Position numbers and translations under genes: made by a program. DNA of 35,504 nucleotides from Halieaceae bacterium (GTDB lineage: Bacteria > Pseudomonadota > Gammaproteobacteria > Pseudomonadales > Halieaceae): contig JABHWT010000447.1 in the NCBI GenBank assembly GCA_018657645.1, positions 1 through 35,504 on the forward strand, written 5' to 3'. Position 1 is the first letter of the stretch. Each line of letters begins with the position of its first letter. The notes under the pieces are model-generated. The model searched no databases. It had not been told where the DNA came from and worked only from the letters and a program-made list of their open reading frames with translations. This document shows positions 17,913-29,224 of the stretch, in pieces.

Positions 17913-18767
17913 GTGGCCTTTGATCTGAACAAACTGCTTGGCTTGCTGGAAGTTGAGCGCATCGACAAATACCTGTTTATCGGCCGGAGCCCCAGCCGGC
18001 CGGCGCGAGTATTCGGTGGTCAGGTGCTAGCCCAGTCGCTGAATGCCGCCCTCCGAACTGTAAGCGAGGACCGCGTCGCCCATTCGATGCACGCTTATTT
18101 TTTGCGCCCGGGGAACCCGCTAAAACAGATTGTCTATGAAGTAGACCCTATTCGGGACGGCCGCAGCTTCACCACCAGGCGAGTTGTTGCCAAACAGGAA
18201 GGCATCGCTATTTTCAACACCTCAATTTCCTTCCAGGTTGAAGAACAAGGCCTGTCCCACCAGTCCAACATGCCGACAGTAACGCCACCAGAAGAACTGG
18301 AGTCCGACCACATCTACTGGGCCCGGTTGGCAAAGGAACATCCAGGGCAGTTTGATACACCTGCTGCCCAGCCTATTGAGCGAAAAACAGTGGATCGCCC
18401 CGACCACATTAACCCGCGCCCGGAGTCTCCAATTCAGTATGTCTGGTTCCGCGCCCGGGGAGAGCTGGGCGATGACAGGGCCAGGCACCAAACCCTGCTG
18501 GCTTACATGTCGGATCACTCCTTGCTTGGGACAACCCTGCGTCGCCACCCGTATACCAGCTGGAATAAGAATATACAGGCGGCCAGCCTGGATCACGCAA
18601 TCTGGTTCCACCGCCCATTCAGGGCGGACGAAGACATACTGTATGAAATAGAGAGTCCCAGCGCCTCTGGCAGTCGCGGTTTCAGTCGCGGTACTTTTTA
18701 CACCAGAGATGGTGCTCTGATCGCCTCGACAACCCAGGAGTCACTGATACGTCGCGTTGATCCATGA
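17913..18767 (+). CDS. tesB: Acyl-CoA thioesterase II
   Basis: This 284-residue double-hotdog enzyme releases free fatty acids from acyl-CoA; E. coli TesB has 286 residues. The first half has GRSPSRPARVFGGQVLAQSL and HSMHAYFLRPG; the second has LDHAIWFHRPF, whose Asp is catalytic in the family, and the C-terminal TTQESLIR with the conserved Gln. The start is a GTG at 17913 with GGGAG 7 nt upstream. It is very likely co-transcribed with the double TetR gene and converges with aceK 100 bp downstream. Confidence 0.95.
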   Translation: MAFDLNKLLGLLEVERIDKYLFIGRSPSRPARVFGGQVLAQSLNAALRTVSEDRVAHSMHAYFLRPGNPLKQIVYEVDPIRDGRSFTTRRVVAKQEGIAIFNTSISFQVEEQGLSHQSNMPTVTPPEELESDHIYWARLAKEHPGQFDTPAAQPIERKTVDRPDHINPRPESPIQYVWFRARGELGDDRARHQTLLAYMSDHSLLGTTLRRHPYTSWNKNIQAASLDHAIWFHRPFRADEDILYEIESPSASGSRGFSRGTFYTRDGALIASTTQESLIRRVDP

Positions 18768-18867
18768 CATGCATTACAGCTGACTTTCCCGCCGCTGAAA
18801 TTTGCGCTTCCCGTTGTCCGCAGTGCACAGAGTGTCGTGTTCACCAATCGCCGAAGAACAAACGGTG

Positions 18868-20610
18868 CTATGTCTCCGCCCGAGCTGAGGATTCCGACCG
18901 GTCAAACCGCAACCGGCGCCGATAGGGAAAGAAGTCCTCCACCTGTCCACCTCGAATAAACTCCTGTAACCCCTGCCAGAACGAGGCCTGGTAAATATCG
19001 CTGTGAATCTCGTCAAACACCTTGCGAGCACGCTGATTTCCGGAAAAAAACAGCCGGAACTCCTCGGGAAAAATGTCCGCAGGTCCCACCGGATACCAGG
19101 GTCGACTGGCCATCTCTTCCTCAATACTGCGCGGGGGCGGAATTACTCTGAAATTGCAATCGGTCAAGGGCACGATTTCATCGTAATCATAAAATACAAC
19201 TCGCCCATGGCGGGTTACACCGAAGTTCTTGAGCAGCATATCACCCGGAAAAATATTAGCCGATGCCAACTCCTTAATAGCATTGCCGTACTCATCCATA
19301 ACATCAATCATTTGCTCGTCTGTTGCGTCTTGCAGGTACAGATTCAAAGGCGTCATTCGCCGCTCTACATACACGTGCTTGATAACCAGAGCCTTGCCGT
19401 GTTCCTCCATAAGCGAGGGAGCAACCTCGCGTAATTCCTCCATTAAGGCAGCTGAAAAACGGTCGCGAGCAAAGGCCAGGTTGGTAAACTCGTGGGTATC
19501 CGCCATGCGGCCCGCCCGGTCGCGACGTTTCACCAGGCGGTATTTCTCTTTCACCTGAGCCCGGGTCATTTCCTTGGGTGGAGTAAATTTGTCTTTAATA
19601 ACCTTAAATACAAAATCGTAAGAAGGCATGGTGAAAACACTCATTACCATACCCTTGATTCCGGGCGCGACCATAAACTGATCGGTAGTGCTCTCCATAT
19701 GCCGATGGGCGCAACGATAATAGTAGGTTTTGCCGTGCTTGTTATAGCCCATGGCGCTATATATTTCGGAAATGGGTTTGGCCGGCATGAGTTGCTGCAA
19801 AAATAAAACGTATTGAGACGGGACCGTCGCATAGACCATAAAATAGGAACGGGTAAAGCTGAAAACCACGCTGATCTTGTCCGCCCCAAACAGCACGGTA
19901 TCGACATAGACCTTACCCTCGCCGTTGTGCAGAATGGGTATTACGAAAGGCATCGACGCCGAGCCAGACACAATTCGCCCCACTATGTACGCACCTTTGT
20001 TTCTGAAAAAATGGTGCTCGAGAGCCTGAATTTCAACATTACCCGCCGACAAGTCAAAGTGGCGAGTTAGGTATTTCTCGGATACGGTAATGATATTGTG
20101 AATGTCGCGCTGCAAATCCTCGTAGGGAATGCTAAAGCTGTAATCGAGAAGCATTGCCTCCAACAAGGTCGCCAGTGAGCCCTCCAGGAAATATGTTCTG
20201 TAAACCGGGTTGGGAAACACCGGTGGTATATCGCCGTGCGGAGAAAAGACAAAGGCATGCGCATTGCGGATTTTGCGATGTCTGAATACAGAGCAGTACA
20301 CCGAGTTGTAAAATGTCTCTGCAATTTCAAAGTTGTCGTGGTCTTTAATCAGTCCCGCATAAACCTGCCGCGCCTCGCTCCAGAATATGAAGTCTCGCAG
20401 TTGGTCACCAGCGATCAGTTCGACAAACTGAATAACCTTTGCCGTTTTAGTTTTGTAAAGGTCAATGCGCTGAGTGGACGTGTCGTGCATTCCCTGCCAA
20501 TCGGCATTTTCAAAACGCGACTTGGCCGCCAGCGTAATATTCTGGAAGTCGGCAAAGTAAGACTCAAACCCATTCAGTATTGTGTGCGCAAAGCGCTCGT
20601 GTTTTTCCAC
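18868..20610 (-). CDS. aceK: Isocitrate dehydrogenase kinase/phosphatase
   Basis: This 580-residue bifunctional enzyme (578 in E. coli) phosphorylates and dephosphorylates isocitrate dehydrogenase, sending carbon into the glyoxylate shunt during growth on acetate or fatty acids. Diagnostic regions are present: the ATP-loop region APGIKGMVMSVFTMPSYDFVFKVIKD, the phosphatase/kinase core ANIFPGDMLLKNFGVTRHGRVVFYDYDEI, and SRPWYPVGPADIFPEEF. The start is a GTG at 20610, 21 bp after the stop of the oxidoreductase gene. No aceB or aceA is in the window; instead aceK appears to be the last gene of an acyl-CoA dehydrogenase operon. Confidence 0.97.
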   Translation of the reverse strand: MEKHERFAHTILNGFESYFADFQNITLAAKSRFENADWQGMHDTSTQRIDLYKTKTAKVIQFVELIAGDQLRDFIFWSEARQVYAGLIKDHDNFEIAETFYNSVYCSVFRHRKIRNAHAFVFSPHGDIPPVFPNPVYRTYFLEGSLATLLEAMLLDYSFSIPYEDLQRDIHNIITVSEKYLTRHFDLSAGNVEIQALEHHFFRNKGAYIVGRIVSGSASMPFVIPILHNGEGKVYVDTVLFGADKISVVFSFTRSYFMVYATVPSQYVLFLQQLMPAKPISEIYSAMGYNKHGKTYYYRCAHRHMESTTDQFMVAPGIKGMVMSVFTMPSYDFVFKVIKDKFTPPKEMTRAQVKEKYRLVKRRDRAGRMADTHEFTNLAFARDRFSAALMEELREVAPSLMEEHGKALVIKHVYVERRMTPLNLYLQDATDEQMIDVMDEYGNAIKELASANIFPGDMLLKNFGVTRHGRVVFYDYDEIVPLTDCNFRVIPPPRSIEEEMASRPWYPVGPADIFPEEFRLFFSGNQRARKVFDEIHSDIYQASFWQGLQEFIRGGQVEDFFPYRRRLRFDRSESSARAET

Positions 20611-20631
20611 GCTTGTGTTCCACCACCGCTT

Positions 20632-21672
20632 TTACAACAGTTCCCCTGCCAGTAATTCCATAACCACCGGGTCGTGAACACCCAGTAGCATGGTTCCCAC
20701 CTCGCCGCGTTTACCCGCCTCCTTCCAGGGGCCCAGGCGCTCGATAATCCGCTCTTTTGACCCAATCAGGGATACTTCATCGAGCAGCGAGTTTGGCACC
20801 AGTGCCTCTGCCTCTGTTTTCTGGCCAGCCAGATACAGGTCCTGGATTCGGCCTGCGACGTCACCATAACCAAGCGCCGTAGCATAGTCGTGGTAGAAGT
20901 TCTTACCTTTTGCTCCCATACCGCCAATGTACAGGGCTATCCAGGGACGCAGCGCATCGAAGGCACTATCCAGATCATCGTTCAATACTACAGAAACAAA
21001 GGGTGCTATATCAAAGTCCTTCAGCCCCTTGCCATTTCCCGCCGTAGCAAAGCCGGCCTCCAGGTGTTCACCCAGCACGGCGTATTTATTGGGGTCCATC
21101 CACACCGGGAACACGCCATCTGCCACCTCACCGGCACATCGCAGGCCCGCCGGAGTAATAGAGGCAGTATAGATCGGAATATCGGGCTGCGCCGACAGAA
21201 TTGACTTCAAGGGCTTACCCAGACCGGTGGTGCCCTGCCCCTTGTTTGGCATTTGGTACATCTTGCCATCGAATTCTACCGGGCCAGAGCGCGCCATAAT
21301 GGCTCGCATAATCTTGACATATTCGCGGGTGCGCGTCACCGGCATGCCATAGGGCACACCGTGCCAACCTTCAACAACCTGGGGGCCGGAGGCGCCCAGG
21401 CCGGCGACAAACCGACCGCCGGATAGCTGTGCAAGAGACATAGAGGTCATCGCGCACATTGCCGGAGTTCTTGCCGGCATTTGCATAATTGCCGTGCCAA
21501 CACGGATTTTTTCAGTTTGAGACAAGACCCAGGTAGCAGCTGTTACGGCGTCATTACCGTAAGCTTCTGCTGTCCACACCGAATCGAAACCAAGGGATTC
21601 GGCATGCTTGATAAGATCCATTGGAATGTGAATTTGTTTACCGGAATAGCCCAGCAAAAACCCCAGTTTCAT
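20632..21672 (-). CDS. Luciferase-like (LLM class) flavin-dependent oxidoreductase
   Basis: The 346-residue protein has the bacterial-luciferase TIM-barrel pattern: MKLGFLLGYSG at the start, HAESLGFDSVWTAEAYGNDAVT, VGTAIMQMPARTPAMCAMT, and GGRFVAGLGASGPQVVEGWHGVPY. Such enzymes use FMN or F420; the cofactor cannot be settled here, although the pattern resembles the subgroup usually annotated as F420-dependent. The start is the ATG at 21672, with GGAG about 7 nt upstream; a TTG six bases earlier is too close to it. The gene lies 46 bp after the small acyl-CoA dehydrogenase and 21 bp before aceK, so it probably acts in the same catabolic route. The substrate is unknown. Confidence 0.88.
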   Translation of the reverse strand: MKLGFLLGYSGKQIHIPMDLIKHAESLGFDSVWTAEAYGNDAVTAATWVLSQTEKIRVGTAIMQMPARTPAMCAMTSMSLAQLSGGRFVAGLGASGPQVVEGWHGVPYGMPVTRTREYVKIMRAIMARSGPVEFDGKMYQMPNKGQGTTGLGKPLKSILSAQPDIPIYTASITPAGLRCAGEVADGVFPVWMDPNKYAVLGEHLEAGFATAGNGKGLKDFDIAPFVSVVLNDDLDSAFDALRPWIALYIGGMGAKGKNFYHDYATALGYGDVAGRIQDLYLAGQKTEAEALVPNSLLDEVSLIGSKERIIERLGPWKEAGKRGEVGTMLLGVHDPVVMELLAGELL

Positions 21673-21718
21673 AGTCAATCTCCAAGTAAGGCCACCGCGT
21701 GGCTCAATGATCTACAGG

Positions 21719-22864
21719 TTAATCTGTTCGGGCATAGCGCAGGGCATTGAATTTCCCGAGGTGGTAATCGCCATTACCAAATGTGGTGTTTATCATCATC
21801 AGGCGCTTGGCGTAGTGGCCAATATCCAGGTCATCGGTAAGCCCCATCCCGCCATGCATTTGAATCGCCTCCCCGAACACCAGTTTCCCGGCGCGGTCTA
21901 TCATTACCTTAAGCGCATGAATAACCGGGGCCGCATCTTCATCACCATTGCTCAGGGCGCATACCGCCCGGTACAGCAGCGATTTGGTCTGCTCGTAGGC
22001 CATAAAGGTCTCGACCATGCGGTGCTGCAGTGCCTGAAAACTGCCAATAGCCACCCCAAACTGCTCGCGGGTCTTGGTGTATTCCAGAGTTTTGGCATTC
22101 AGCTCGCCCATGATGCCCACGGCCTCGGCCGCAAGCCCCAGATTGGCCTCCATCACAACCGACTCGATCAGTGCGCTGGCCTCACCCAAGTTACCAACCA
22201 GGTCAGCAGCGGGCACCTGCACATCCTCGAATGTCAGATTCGCAACCTGCTGGCCATCCATCATGCTGTAGCTCAGCAGGGACACTCCGGCGATATCCGC
22301 CGGCACCAGAAACAGGCTGACGCCCTGTGTGTCACTCTGTTCTCCCGAGGTGCGAGCGGAGACAACCAGATAATCGGCGTTGCCCCCATTAAACACCACA
22401 ACTTTTTCGCCATTTAACCGATAGTGATCACCTTCCTTAACAGCGCTGGTCATCACGTCGGCCATCTCGAACCGGCTCTGCCGCTCCAGGTAAGCAAAGG
22501 CACCCAGACGGCTGCCGTCGATAATTTTTGGAATGTGGGCCTCGCGCTGCGCCTGGCTTCCACCTTTTTGAATCAGGCCACCAAATAGTAAAACCGTCGC
22601 CAGATAGGGCTCGGCCAGCAAACCCTTGCCAAATTCTTCCATTACCAGCATGGTGTCGACCGCACCGCCACCAAAACCACCGTGCTCCTCGGCAAATGGC
22701 ACCGACAACCAGCCCAAATCAGCGAAGGTCTGCCAGGTTTCCCTGCTCATTCCCTCCTGAGATGCCACAGCACTGCATCGCGTTTCAAACGCGTAATCTT
22801 CTTTGATGAAGCGCGCAACGCTGTCCCGGAGCATGACCTGTTCTTCTGAAAAATCAAAGTTCAT
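21719..22864 (-). CDS. Acyl-CoA dehydrogenase, PimD-like (small) subunit
   Basis: This 381-residue flavoprotein of the acyl-CoA dehydrogenase fold has the N-terminal helix MNFDFSEEQVMLRDSVARF, GWLSVPFAEEHGGFGGG, a central beta domain and IQMHGGMGLTDDLDIGHYAKRL at the C-terminus. It resembles the small subunits of two-gene acyl-CoA dehydrogenases (PimD of pimeloyl-CoA dehydrogenase and related FadE types). Its C-terminus lacks the usual Y-E/G-G-T/S-x-E/Q-[IV]-Q segment, as expected of such partners. The gene starts 25 bp after the large-subunit gene, so the two products probably form a heteromeric enzyme that oxidises an acyl-CoA with FAD. The substrate could be a dicarboxylic, branched or cyclic acyl-CoA. 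Confidence 0.88.
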   Translation of the reverse strand: MNFDFSEEQVMLRDSVARFIKEDYAFETRCSAVASQEGMSRETWQTFADLGWLSVPFAEEHGGFGGGAVDTMLVMEEFGKGLLAEPYLATVLLFGGLIQKGGSQAQREAHIPKIIDGSRLGAFAYLERQSRFEMADVMTSAVKEGDHYRLNGEKVVVFNGGNADYLVVSARTSGEQSDTQGVSLFLVPADIAGVSLLSYSMMDGQQVANLTFEDVQVPAADLVGNLGEASALIESVVMEANLGLAAEAVGIMGELNAKTLEYTKTREQFGVAIGSFQALQHRMVETFMAYEQTKSLLYRAVCALSNGDEDAAPVIHALKVMIDRAGKLVFGEAIQMHGGMGLTDDLDIGHYAKRLMMINTTFGNGDYHLGKFNALRYARTD

Positions 22865-22889
22865 CTGTGTGTTACCTCAGTATTCGGGT

Positions 22890-24068
22890 TTACAAGCCAA
22901 GCACAGCTTTGGCGATAATATTTTTCTGGACCTCATTGGAGCCCCCGTAAATGGTTGCCGCGCGGCCATACATATAGGATTGACGGGCTGCCCGGCCAAA
23001 GCTGTGACCCAGTTGCTCCACACTAAGATCATCCACCAACAGACCCTGATAATATCCGGCTACTTCCATTTGTAATTCCTGGATAGCCTGCTGAACTTCG
23101 GTGCCCTTAATTTTGAGCAGCGAAGATTCCGCCCCCGGTGCGCCGCCAGCGGAAACCGCGGCAAGCACCCGCAACTCGGTATACTCCAGCGCCATCAAAT
23201 CAATATCGATGGACGACAAGCGAGACTGGAACACCGGGTCGTCAATGAGCGCCACGCCACCATTAATTTCCTTCTTCGCAAACGTCCGAACCTGCCCAAG
23301 GCTACGTTTGGAGTCTGCAACACCGGCAATATTTGTGCGCTCGTGCGCCAACAGGGCCTTGGCGTAGGTCCAACCCTTGTCCTGTTCACCAATACGATTT
23401 GCAATGGGCACGCGAACATCCGCGAACTCGACCTCATTCAGGCTGTGGTGGTCATCAATAGTAGCAATGGGTTTGACGTTTATCCCCGGCGTCGTCATGT
23501 CAATCAGTAAAAATGAAATTCCCTCCTGCTTTTTCCCCTCTGTGCTGGTGCGTACCAGACAGAAGATCCAATCCGCATGTTGGGCGTAGCTGGTCCATAT
23601 TTTGGCACCGTTCACAATATAGTCATCGCCGTCGACGACCGCACTGGTTTTGAGCGACGCCAGATCCGAGCCGGAACCGGGCTCCGAGTACCCCTGGCAC
23701 CACCAGTCATCACTGTTCAGAATGCGAGGCAGGAAACGAGCTTTCTGCTCTTCATTTCCAAAGGTATAAATAACGTGCCCTACCATGGCCAACCCAAATG
23801 GGATGACATCGGGAATGCCGGCAGCGGCCCGCTCGGTCTCATAAATGAACTTCTGAGTGGAGTTCCAGCCTGTGCCTCCGTGTTCAACCGGCCACCCGGC
23901 CGCAACCCAACCCTTGTTGTAGAGCCGTCTTTGCCAGTCAATAACCGCCTCTTTGTATGTACTGAGATCAGCCAGTCGGCCCTGCAGTTCTTCGTCGTAA
24001 GCTTCAGCGAAAAACGCGCGCACTTCATCGCGAAATGCAAGATCCTCAGTTGCAAAACTCGTATCCAC
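22890..24068 (-). CDS. Acyl-CoA dehydrogenase, PimC-like (large) subunit
   Basis: The 392-residue protein closely follows the PimC/large-subunit pattern: LAFRDEVRAFFAE, WPVEHGGTGWNSTQKFIYE, DDWWCQGYSEPGSGSDLASLKT, TSYAQHADWIFCLVRT, KKQEGISFLLIDM, LNEVEFADVRVP and the C-terminal TIYGGSNEVQKNIIAK. The Glu that is catalytic in MCAD-type enzymes (YEGT) is Gly here (YGGS), as in the heterotetrameric subfamily where each active site is built differently. It is the first gene of the minus-strand set PimC-PimD-LLM-aceK. The upstream 234 bp holds repeated GAGTAT half-sites. Confidence 0.9.
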   Translation of the reverse strand: MDTSFATEDLAFRDEVRAFFAEAYDEELQGRLADLSTYKEAVIDWQRRLYNKGWVAAGWPVEHGGTGWNSTQKFIYETERAAAGIPDVIPFGLAMVGHVIYTFGNEEQKARFLPRILNSDDWWCQGYSEPGSGSDLASLKTSAVVDGDDYIVNGAKIWTSYAQHADWIFCLVRTSTEGKKQEGISFLLIDMTTPGINVKPIATIDDHHSLNEVEFADVRVPIANRIGEQDKGWTYAKALLAHERTNIAGVADSKRSLGQVRTFAKKEINGGVALIDDPVFQSRLSSIDIDLMALEYTELRVLAAVSAGGAPGAESSLLKIKGTEVQQAIQELQMEVAGYYQGLLVDDLSVEQLGHSFGRAARQSYMYGRAATIYGGSNEVQKNIIAKAVLGL

Positions 24069-24302
24069 TGTAATACCTCTCTACCTTCGGGGTTAATAAA
24101 GATCAAAGGGCCGTAGCGCTCGACAGGGACAGTGCAAGCGAACGCGACACAGCCGTACTCAGATCTATGGGAGTATTTTTGACCTTTGAGTATGTTTTCT
24201 TGATAATTCGGGATGTACCATAGCGATTACCCCACTAGAAAACAAGGCTTGAACAAACACATTTATTGACCCGGAGAGACTTCCAGGCCACCACCAGGGA
24301 CA
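24069..24302 (-). promoter_or_regulatory. Promoter region of the acyl-CoA dehydrogenase operon with repeated TACTC/GAGTA half-sites
   Basis: No gene is seen in these 234 bp. TACTC (24156-24160) and GAGTA (24171-24175) form an inverted repeat with a 10-bp spacer. GAGTAT at 24171-24176 recurs at 24188-24193, 17 bp further on. This looks like a regulator site, and the double TetR protein is one candidate. On the plus strand TTGACC (24179-24184), a 17-bp spacer and GATAAT (24202-24207) make a sigma-70-like promoter pointing towards the 3' end of cnoX, with no gene downstream. Confidence 0.4.
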
Positions 24303-25157
24303 TCAGTAAAGCAAGCTGAAAAGTTTGCGCTGGTACTCGGCAGCCAGGGGGTCGCCTTTACCCAGCGTTGCTATGGTATCGAGTAGTGTCTTCTTGGTGG
24401 CGCCCTCTCCGTGGTCAATATCCTGCCTTAGAATACTTATAAGCTGCTCGAGCGCCTCCTTGAACTGGCCGAGGTTTGTGTACTGAACCGCCAACTGGTG
24501 ACGCACGTCCATATCGTCCGGATTCGCTTCCAGCTGCTGCTCCAGTGCTTCGACCTCCGGTGATTTGGCGGCCTCGCGCTTAAGCGCTAATTGCGCATTC
24601 AGCTGCTCGTAGGCGGCATCCTGATCTGCCAGGCGGATTTCGGACAGCACGGCCTCGGCCTCGTCCAGCCGGTGGCACTCTATCAGGGCCTGTACATAGG
24701 CCACTGTTATCTGGTACTCCTTGCCAGATTCAGTCCAGGCCTGGCGCAGCGGCGCGAGAGCCGCTGTAAAATCTCCCTGCTGCATGGCCTCAAGGCCCTG
24801 TTGCAGCTGCCCATCCCAGGGCTTGGGCAGGTATTTTGCCAACAGTTGACGAATCTGACTCTCGTCCTGGGCACCGGCAGCCCCATCCACAGGCTGGCCA
24901 TTCTCTATCACCAGCAGCGTGGGCAGGTCGCGTGCGCCCAACTGCTGGGCTATCCCCGCTTGCTCGTCTGCATTGATCCGGGCCAGCAGAAAAGCGCCGT
25001 TGTACTCGGTGGCGATTTTCTCCAGTATCGGCGTCATTTCAGCGCTGGCTGGGCTTCTCGCAGACCAGATATCGACCACAACGGGACGATTCTGCGACTC
25101 CTCAATCAGCAGTTGTGCGGCATTTGTTTCATCAATGTTAACAATGAAGTCGGACAC
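24303..25157 (-). CDS. cnoX: CnoX-type thioredoxin-TPR chaperedoxin lacking active-site cysteines
   Basis: The 284-residue protein joins an N-terminal thioredoxin fold (about 1-108, with cis-proline segment RDLPTLLV) to TPR-like helices (about 115-284). This is the architecture of CnoX/YbbN, a holdase that in E. coli hands clients to GroEL and DnaK/J/E. The position of CxxC is S35-P-A-S38, so no redox chemistry is possible there; E. coli CnoX keeps one Cys (SxxC) and some orthologues keep both. The only cysteine seen is in the TPR part (ALIECHRL). The start is a GTG at 25157 with GGAG 8 nt upstream. It lies 21 bp after dapB in the dnaJ-dapB-cnoX set, which fits a chaperone partner role. Confidence 0.88.
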   Translation of the reverse strand: MSDFIVNIDETNAAQLLIEESQNRPVVVDIWSARSPASAEMTPILEKIATEYNGAFLLARINADEQAGIAQQLGARDLPTLLVIENGQPVDGAAGAQDESQIRQLLAKYLPKPWDGQLQQGLEAMQQGDFTAALAPLRQAWTESGKEYQITVAYVQALIECHRLDEAEAVLSEIRLADQDAAYEQLNAQLALKREAAKSPEVEALEQQLEANPDDMDVRHQLAVQYTNLGQFKEALEQLISILRQDIDHGEGATKKTLLDTIATLGKGDPLAAEYQRKLFSLLY

Positions 25158-25178
25158 TGTAGGTTCTCCGGTGGGTGT

Positions 25179-27121
<1,943 letters not shown>

Positions 27122-27160
27122 AGACACTTCAGTTTTTGATCTGCTATTTCAGATACGACT

Positions 27161-27183
27161 ACGCGGGCACTCAGGTCCCGCGT
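27161..27183 (-). promoter_or_regulatory. Hairpin between dnaK and dnaJ
   Basis: ACGCGGG (27161-27167) pairs with CCCGCGT (27177-27183) over a 9-nt loop, with a smaller GGAGG/CCTCC hairpin nearby at about 27202-27215. No T-run follows on the minus strand, so partial attenuation or RNA processing that lowers dnaJ relative to dnaK is more likely than full termination. Confidence 0.45.
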
Positions 27184-27238
27184 TGTCATGGTTTTTTCAG
27201 AGGAGGTATCCCTCCATCTGCGATAGAAGAACTATCGT

Positions 27239-29164
27239 TTACTTCGGATCGTCCTTCACCTCTTCAAACTCGGCGTCGACCACATCCTCGGCCGCGGGCT
27301 CAGCCTGTGCCTCGGCAGCACCTTCAGCTTCCCCCTCTGCCGCAGCCTGTGCAGTGTACATCTTCTGCGCAACCGGACCGGTGGCTTCCGTCAGTTTAGT
27401 CGCCGCTGCATCAATGGCTTCTTTATCGTCGCCCTTGAGTGCTTCTTCGGCTTCGGAAATCGCACTTTCAATGGCTGCTTTTTCCTCGTCGGTAGCGTGC
27501 TCTGCGGCCTCCTCGAGGGTTTTCCGCGATGCGTGCACCATGCCTTCACAGGTGTTGCGGGCCCCGACAAGCTCTTCAAACTTGGCATCCGCTTCGGCAT
27601 TGGCTTCAGCGTCAGCTACCATTGATTCAATATCTTCATCGGTCAGACCACCGGAGGCTGTAATGCGAATCGACTGCTCCTTACCGGTTGCCTTGTCCTG
27701 GGCAGCAACATGCAAAATACCGTTTGCGTCCAGGTCAAAGGTGACCTCGATCTGGGGCATGCCGCGCGGTGACGGTGGAATGTCGGACAAATCAAAGCGT
27801 CCCAGAGATTTGTTCTGGGCGGCCTGCTTACGCTCACCCTGCACCACGTGAATGGTAACCGTGGACTGGTTGTCATCAGCAGTAGAGAAGATCTGCGATT
27901 TCTTGGTTGGAATCGTGGTGTTCTTCTCAATCAATGAGGTGGCCACGCCGCCCATTGTCTCAATGCCCAGCGTTAATGGGGTAACATCCAGCAACAGGAC
28001 GTCTTTCACATCCCCTGCCAGTACCGCACCCTGAATTGAGGCACCCATGGCAACCGCTTCATCCGGGTTTACGTCCTTGCGTGGCTCCTTGCCAAAGTAG
28101 TCGGCCACCGTTTTCTGTACCATTGGCATACGTGTCTGGCCGCCCACCAGAATGACATCATCAATCTCGCTGGGGCTCAAACCGGCATCTTTCAATGCTG
28201 TTTTAACCGGCCCCATGGTATTGGTAACCAGTTCGCCAACCAGTGATTCGAGCTTGGCACGGGACAGCTTCACTACCAGGTGCTTGGGTCCGGATGCATC
28301 GGCAGTTATGTAGGGCAGATTGACCTCGGTCTGCTGTGCACTGGACAGCTCGATCTTGGCTTTTTCTGCCGCCTCCTTGAGCCGTTGCAGGGCCAGTGGA
28401 TCGTTGTGCAGATCAATGCCACTCTCTTTCTTGAATTCAGCTGACAGGTATTCAATCAGGCGCATATCGAAGTCTTCTCCACCCAGGAAGGTGTCGCCAT
28501 TGGTAGAGAGCACTTCAAACTGGTGTTCGCCATCGACTTCGGCAATTTCGATGATGGAGATATCGAAGGTACCACCACCTAAGTCATACACGGCAATGGT
28601 GTGATCGCCCCTGGACTTGTCCATGCCATAGGCCAGGGCGGCCGCTGTCGGTTCGTTAATGATTCGCTTGACCTCCAGACCGGCTATCTTGCCCGCATCT
28701 TTGGTGGCCTGGCGCTGGGAGTCGTTGAAGTAGGCCGGCACCGTAATGACCGCCTCTGTAACCGACTCTCCGAGATAGTCCTCGGCGGTTTTCTTCATTT
28801 TTCCCAGTATTTCAGCCGACACCTGAGGCGGTGCCATTTTTTCTTTCTTAACCTGAACCCAGGCATCGCCGTTATCGGCCTTGATAATTTTGTAGGGCAC
28901 CATGCTGATGTCTTTCTGAACCACATCGTCGGTGAACTTACGCCCTACCAGGCGCTTTACCGCAAACAGTGTATTGTGGGGGTTGGTTACCGCCTGCCGC
29001 TTGGCGCTCTGTCCAACCAGTACCTCGCCATCATCGGTATAACCGACCAGGGAGGGCGTGGTGCGATCGCCCTCTGCATTTTCAATAACCTTGGACTTGC
29101 CACCATCCATCACGGCTACGCAAGAGTTGGTCGTTCCCAGGTCAATTCCAATAATTTTACCCAT
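27239..29164 (-). CDS. dnaK: Chaperone protein DnaK (Hsp70)
   Basis: The 641-residue Hsp70 folds nascent and heat-damaged proteins with DnaJ and GrpE. The N-terminal nucleotide-binding domain has [24 protein letters not shown] and [11 protein letters not shown]. The linker and substrate-binding domain include [19 protein letters not shown]. The lid ends in a Glu/Ala-rich tail and EEVKDDPK, like the EEVKD end of E. coli DnaK. GGAG lies 7 nt before the ATG. A sigma-32-like promoter (29225-29252) sits between grpE and dnaK, so dnaK can be induced independently of grpE. Confidence 0.99.
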   Translation of the reverse strand: MGKIIGIDLGTTNSCVAVMDGGKSKVIENAEGDRTTPSLVGYTDDGEVLVGQSAKRQAVTNPHNTLFAVKRLVGRKFTDDVVQKDISMVPYKIIKADNGDAWVQVKKEKMAPPQVSAEILGKMKKTAEDYLGESVTEAVITVPAYFNDSQRQATKDAGKIAGLEVKRIINEPTAAALAYGMDKSRGDHTIAVYDLGGGTFDISIIEIAEVDGEHQFEVLSTNGDTFLGGEDFDMRLIEYLSAEFKKESGIDLHNDPLALQRLKEAAEKAKIELSSAQQTEVNLPYITADASGPKHLVVKLSRAKLESLVGELVTNTMGPVKTALKDAGLSPSEIDDVILVGGQTRMPMVQKTVADYFGKEPRKDVNPDEAVAMGASIQGAVLAGDVKDVLLLDVTPLTLGIETMGGVATSLIEKNTTIPTKKSQIFSTADDNQSTVTIHVVQGERKQAAQNKSLGRFDLSDIPPSPRGMPQIEVTFDLDANGILHVAAQDKATGKEQSIRITASGGLTDEDIESMVADAEANAEADAKFEELVGARNTCEGMVHASRKTLEEAAEHATDEEKAAIESAISEAEEALKGDDKEAIDAAATKLTEATGPVAQKMYTAQAAAEGEAEGAAEAQAEPAAEDVVDAEFEEVKDDPK

Positions 29165-29224
29165 TACTAGTCTCCATTTCCCTTGGCCTGCTACAGCCAG
29201 CTATTTTCAATTGAGTTGTTGTCT

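Noticed and set aside
18868-20610. A classical aceBAK operon
   Set aside because: No malate synthase or isocitrate lyase gene is adjacent; the genes upstream are acyl-CoA dehydrogenases and an LLM oxidoreductase.
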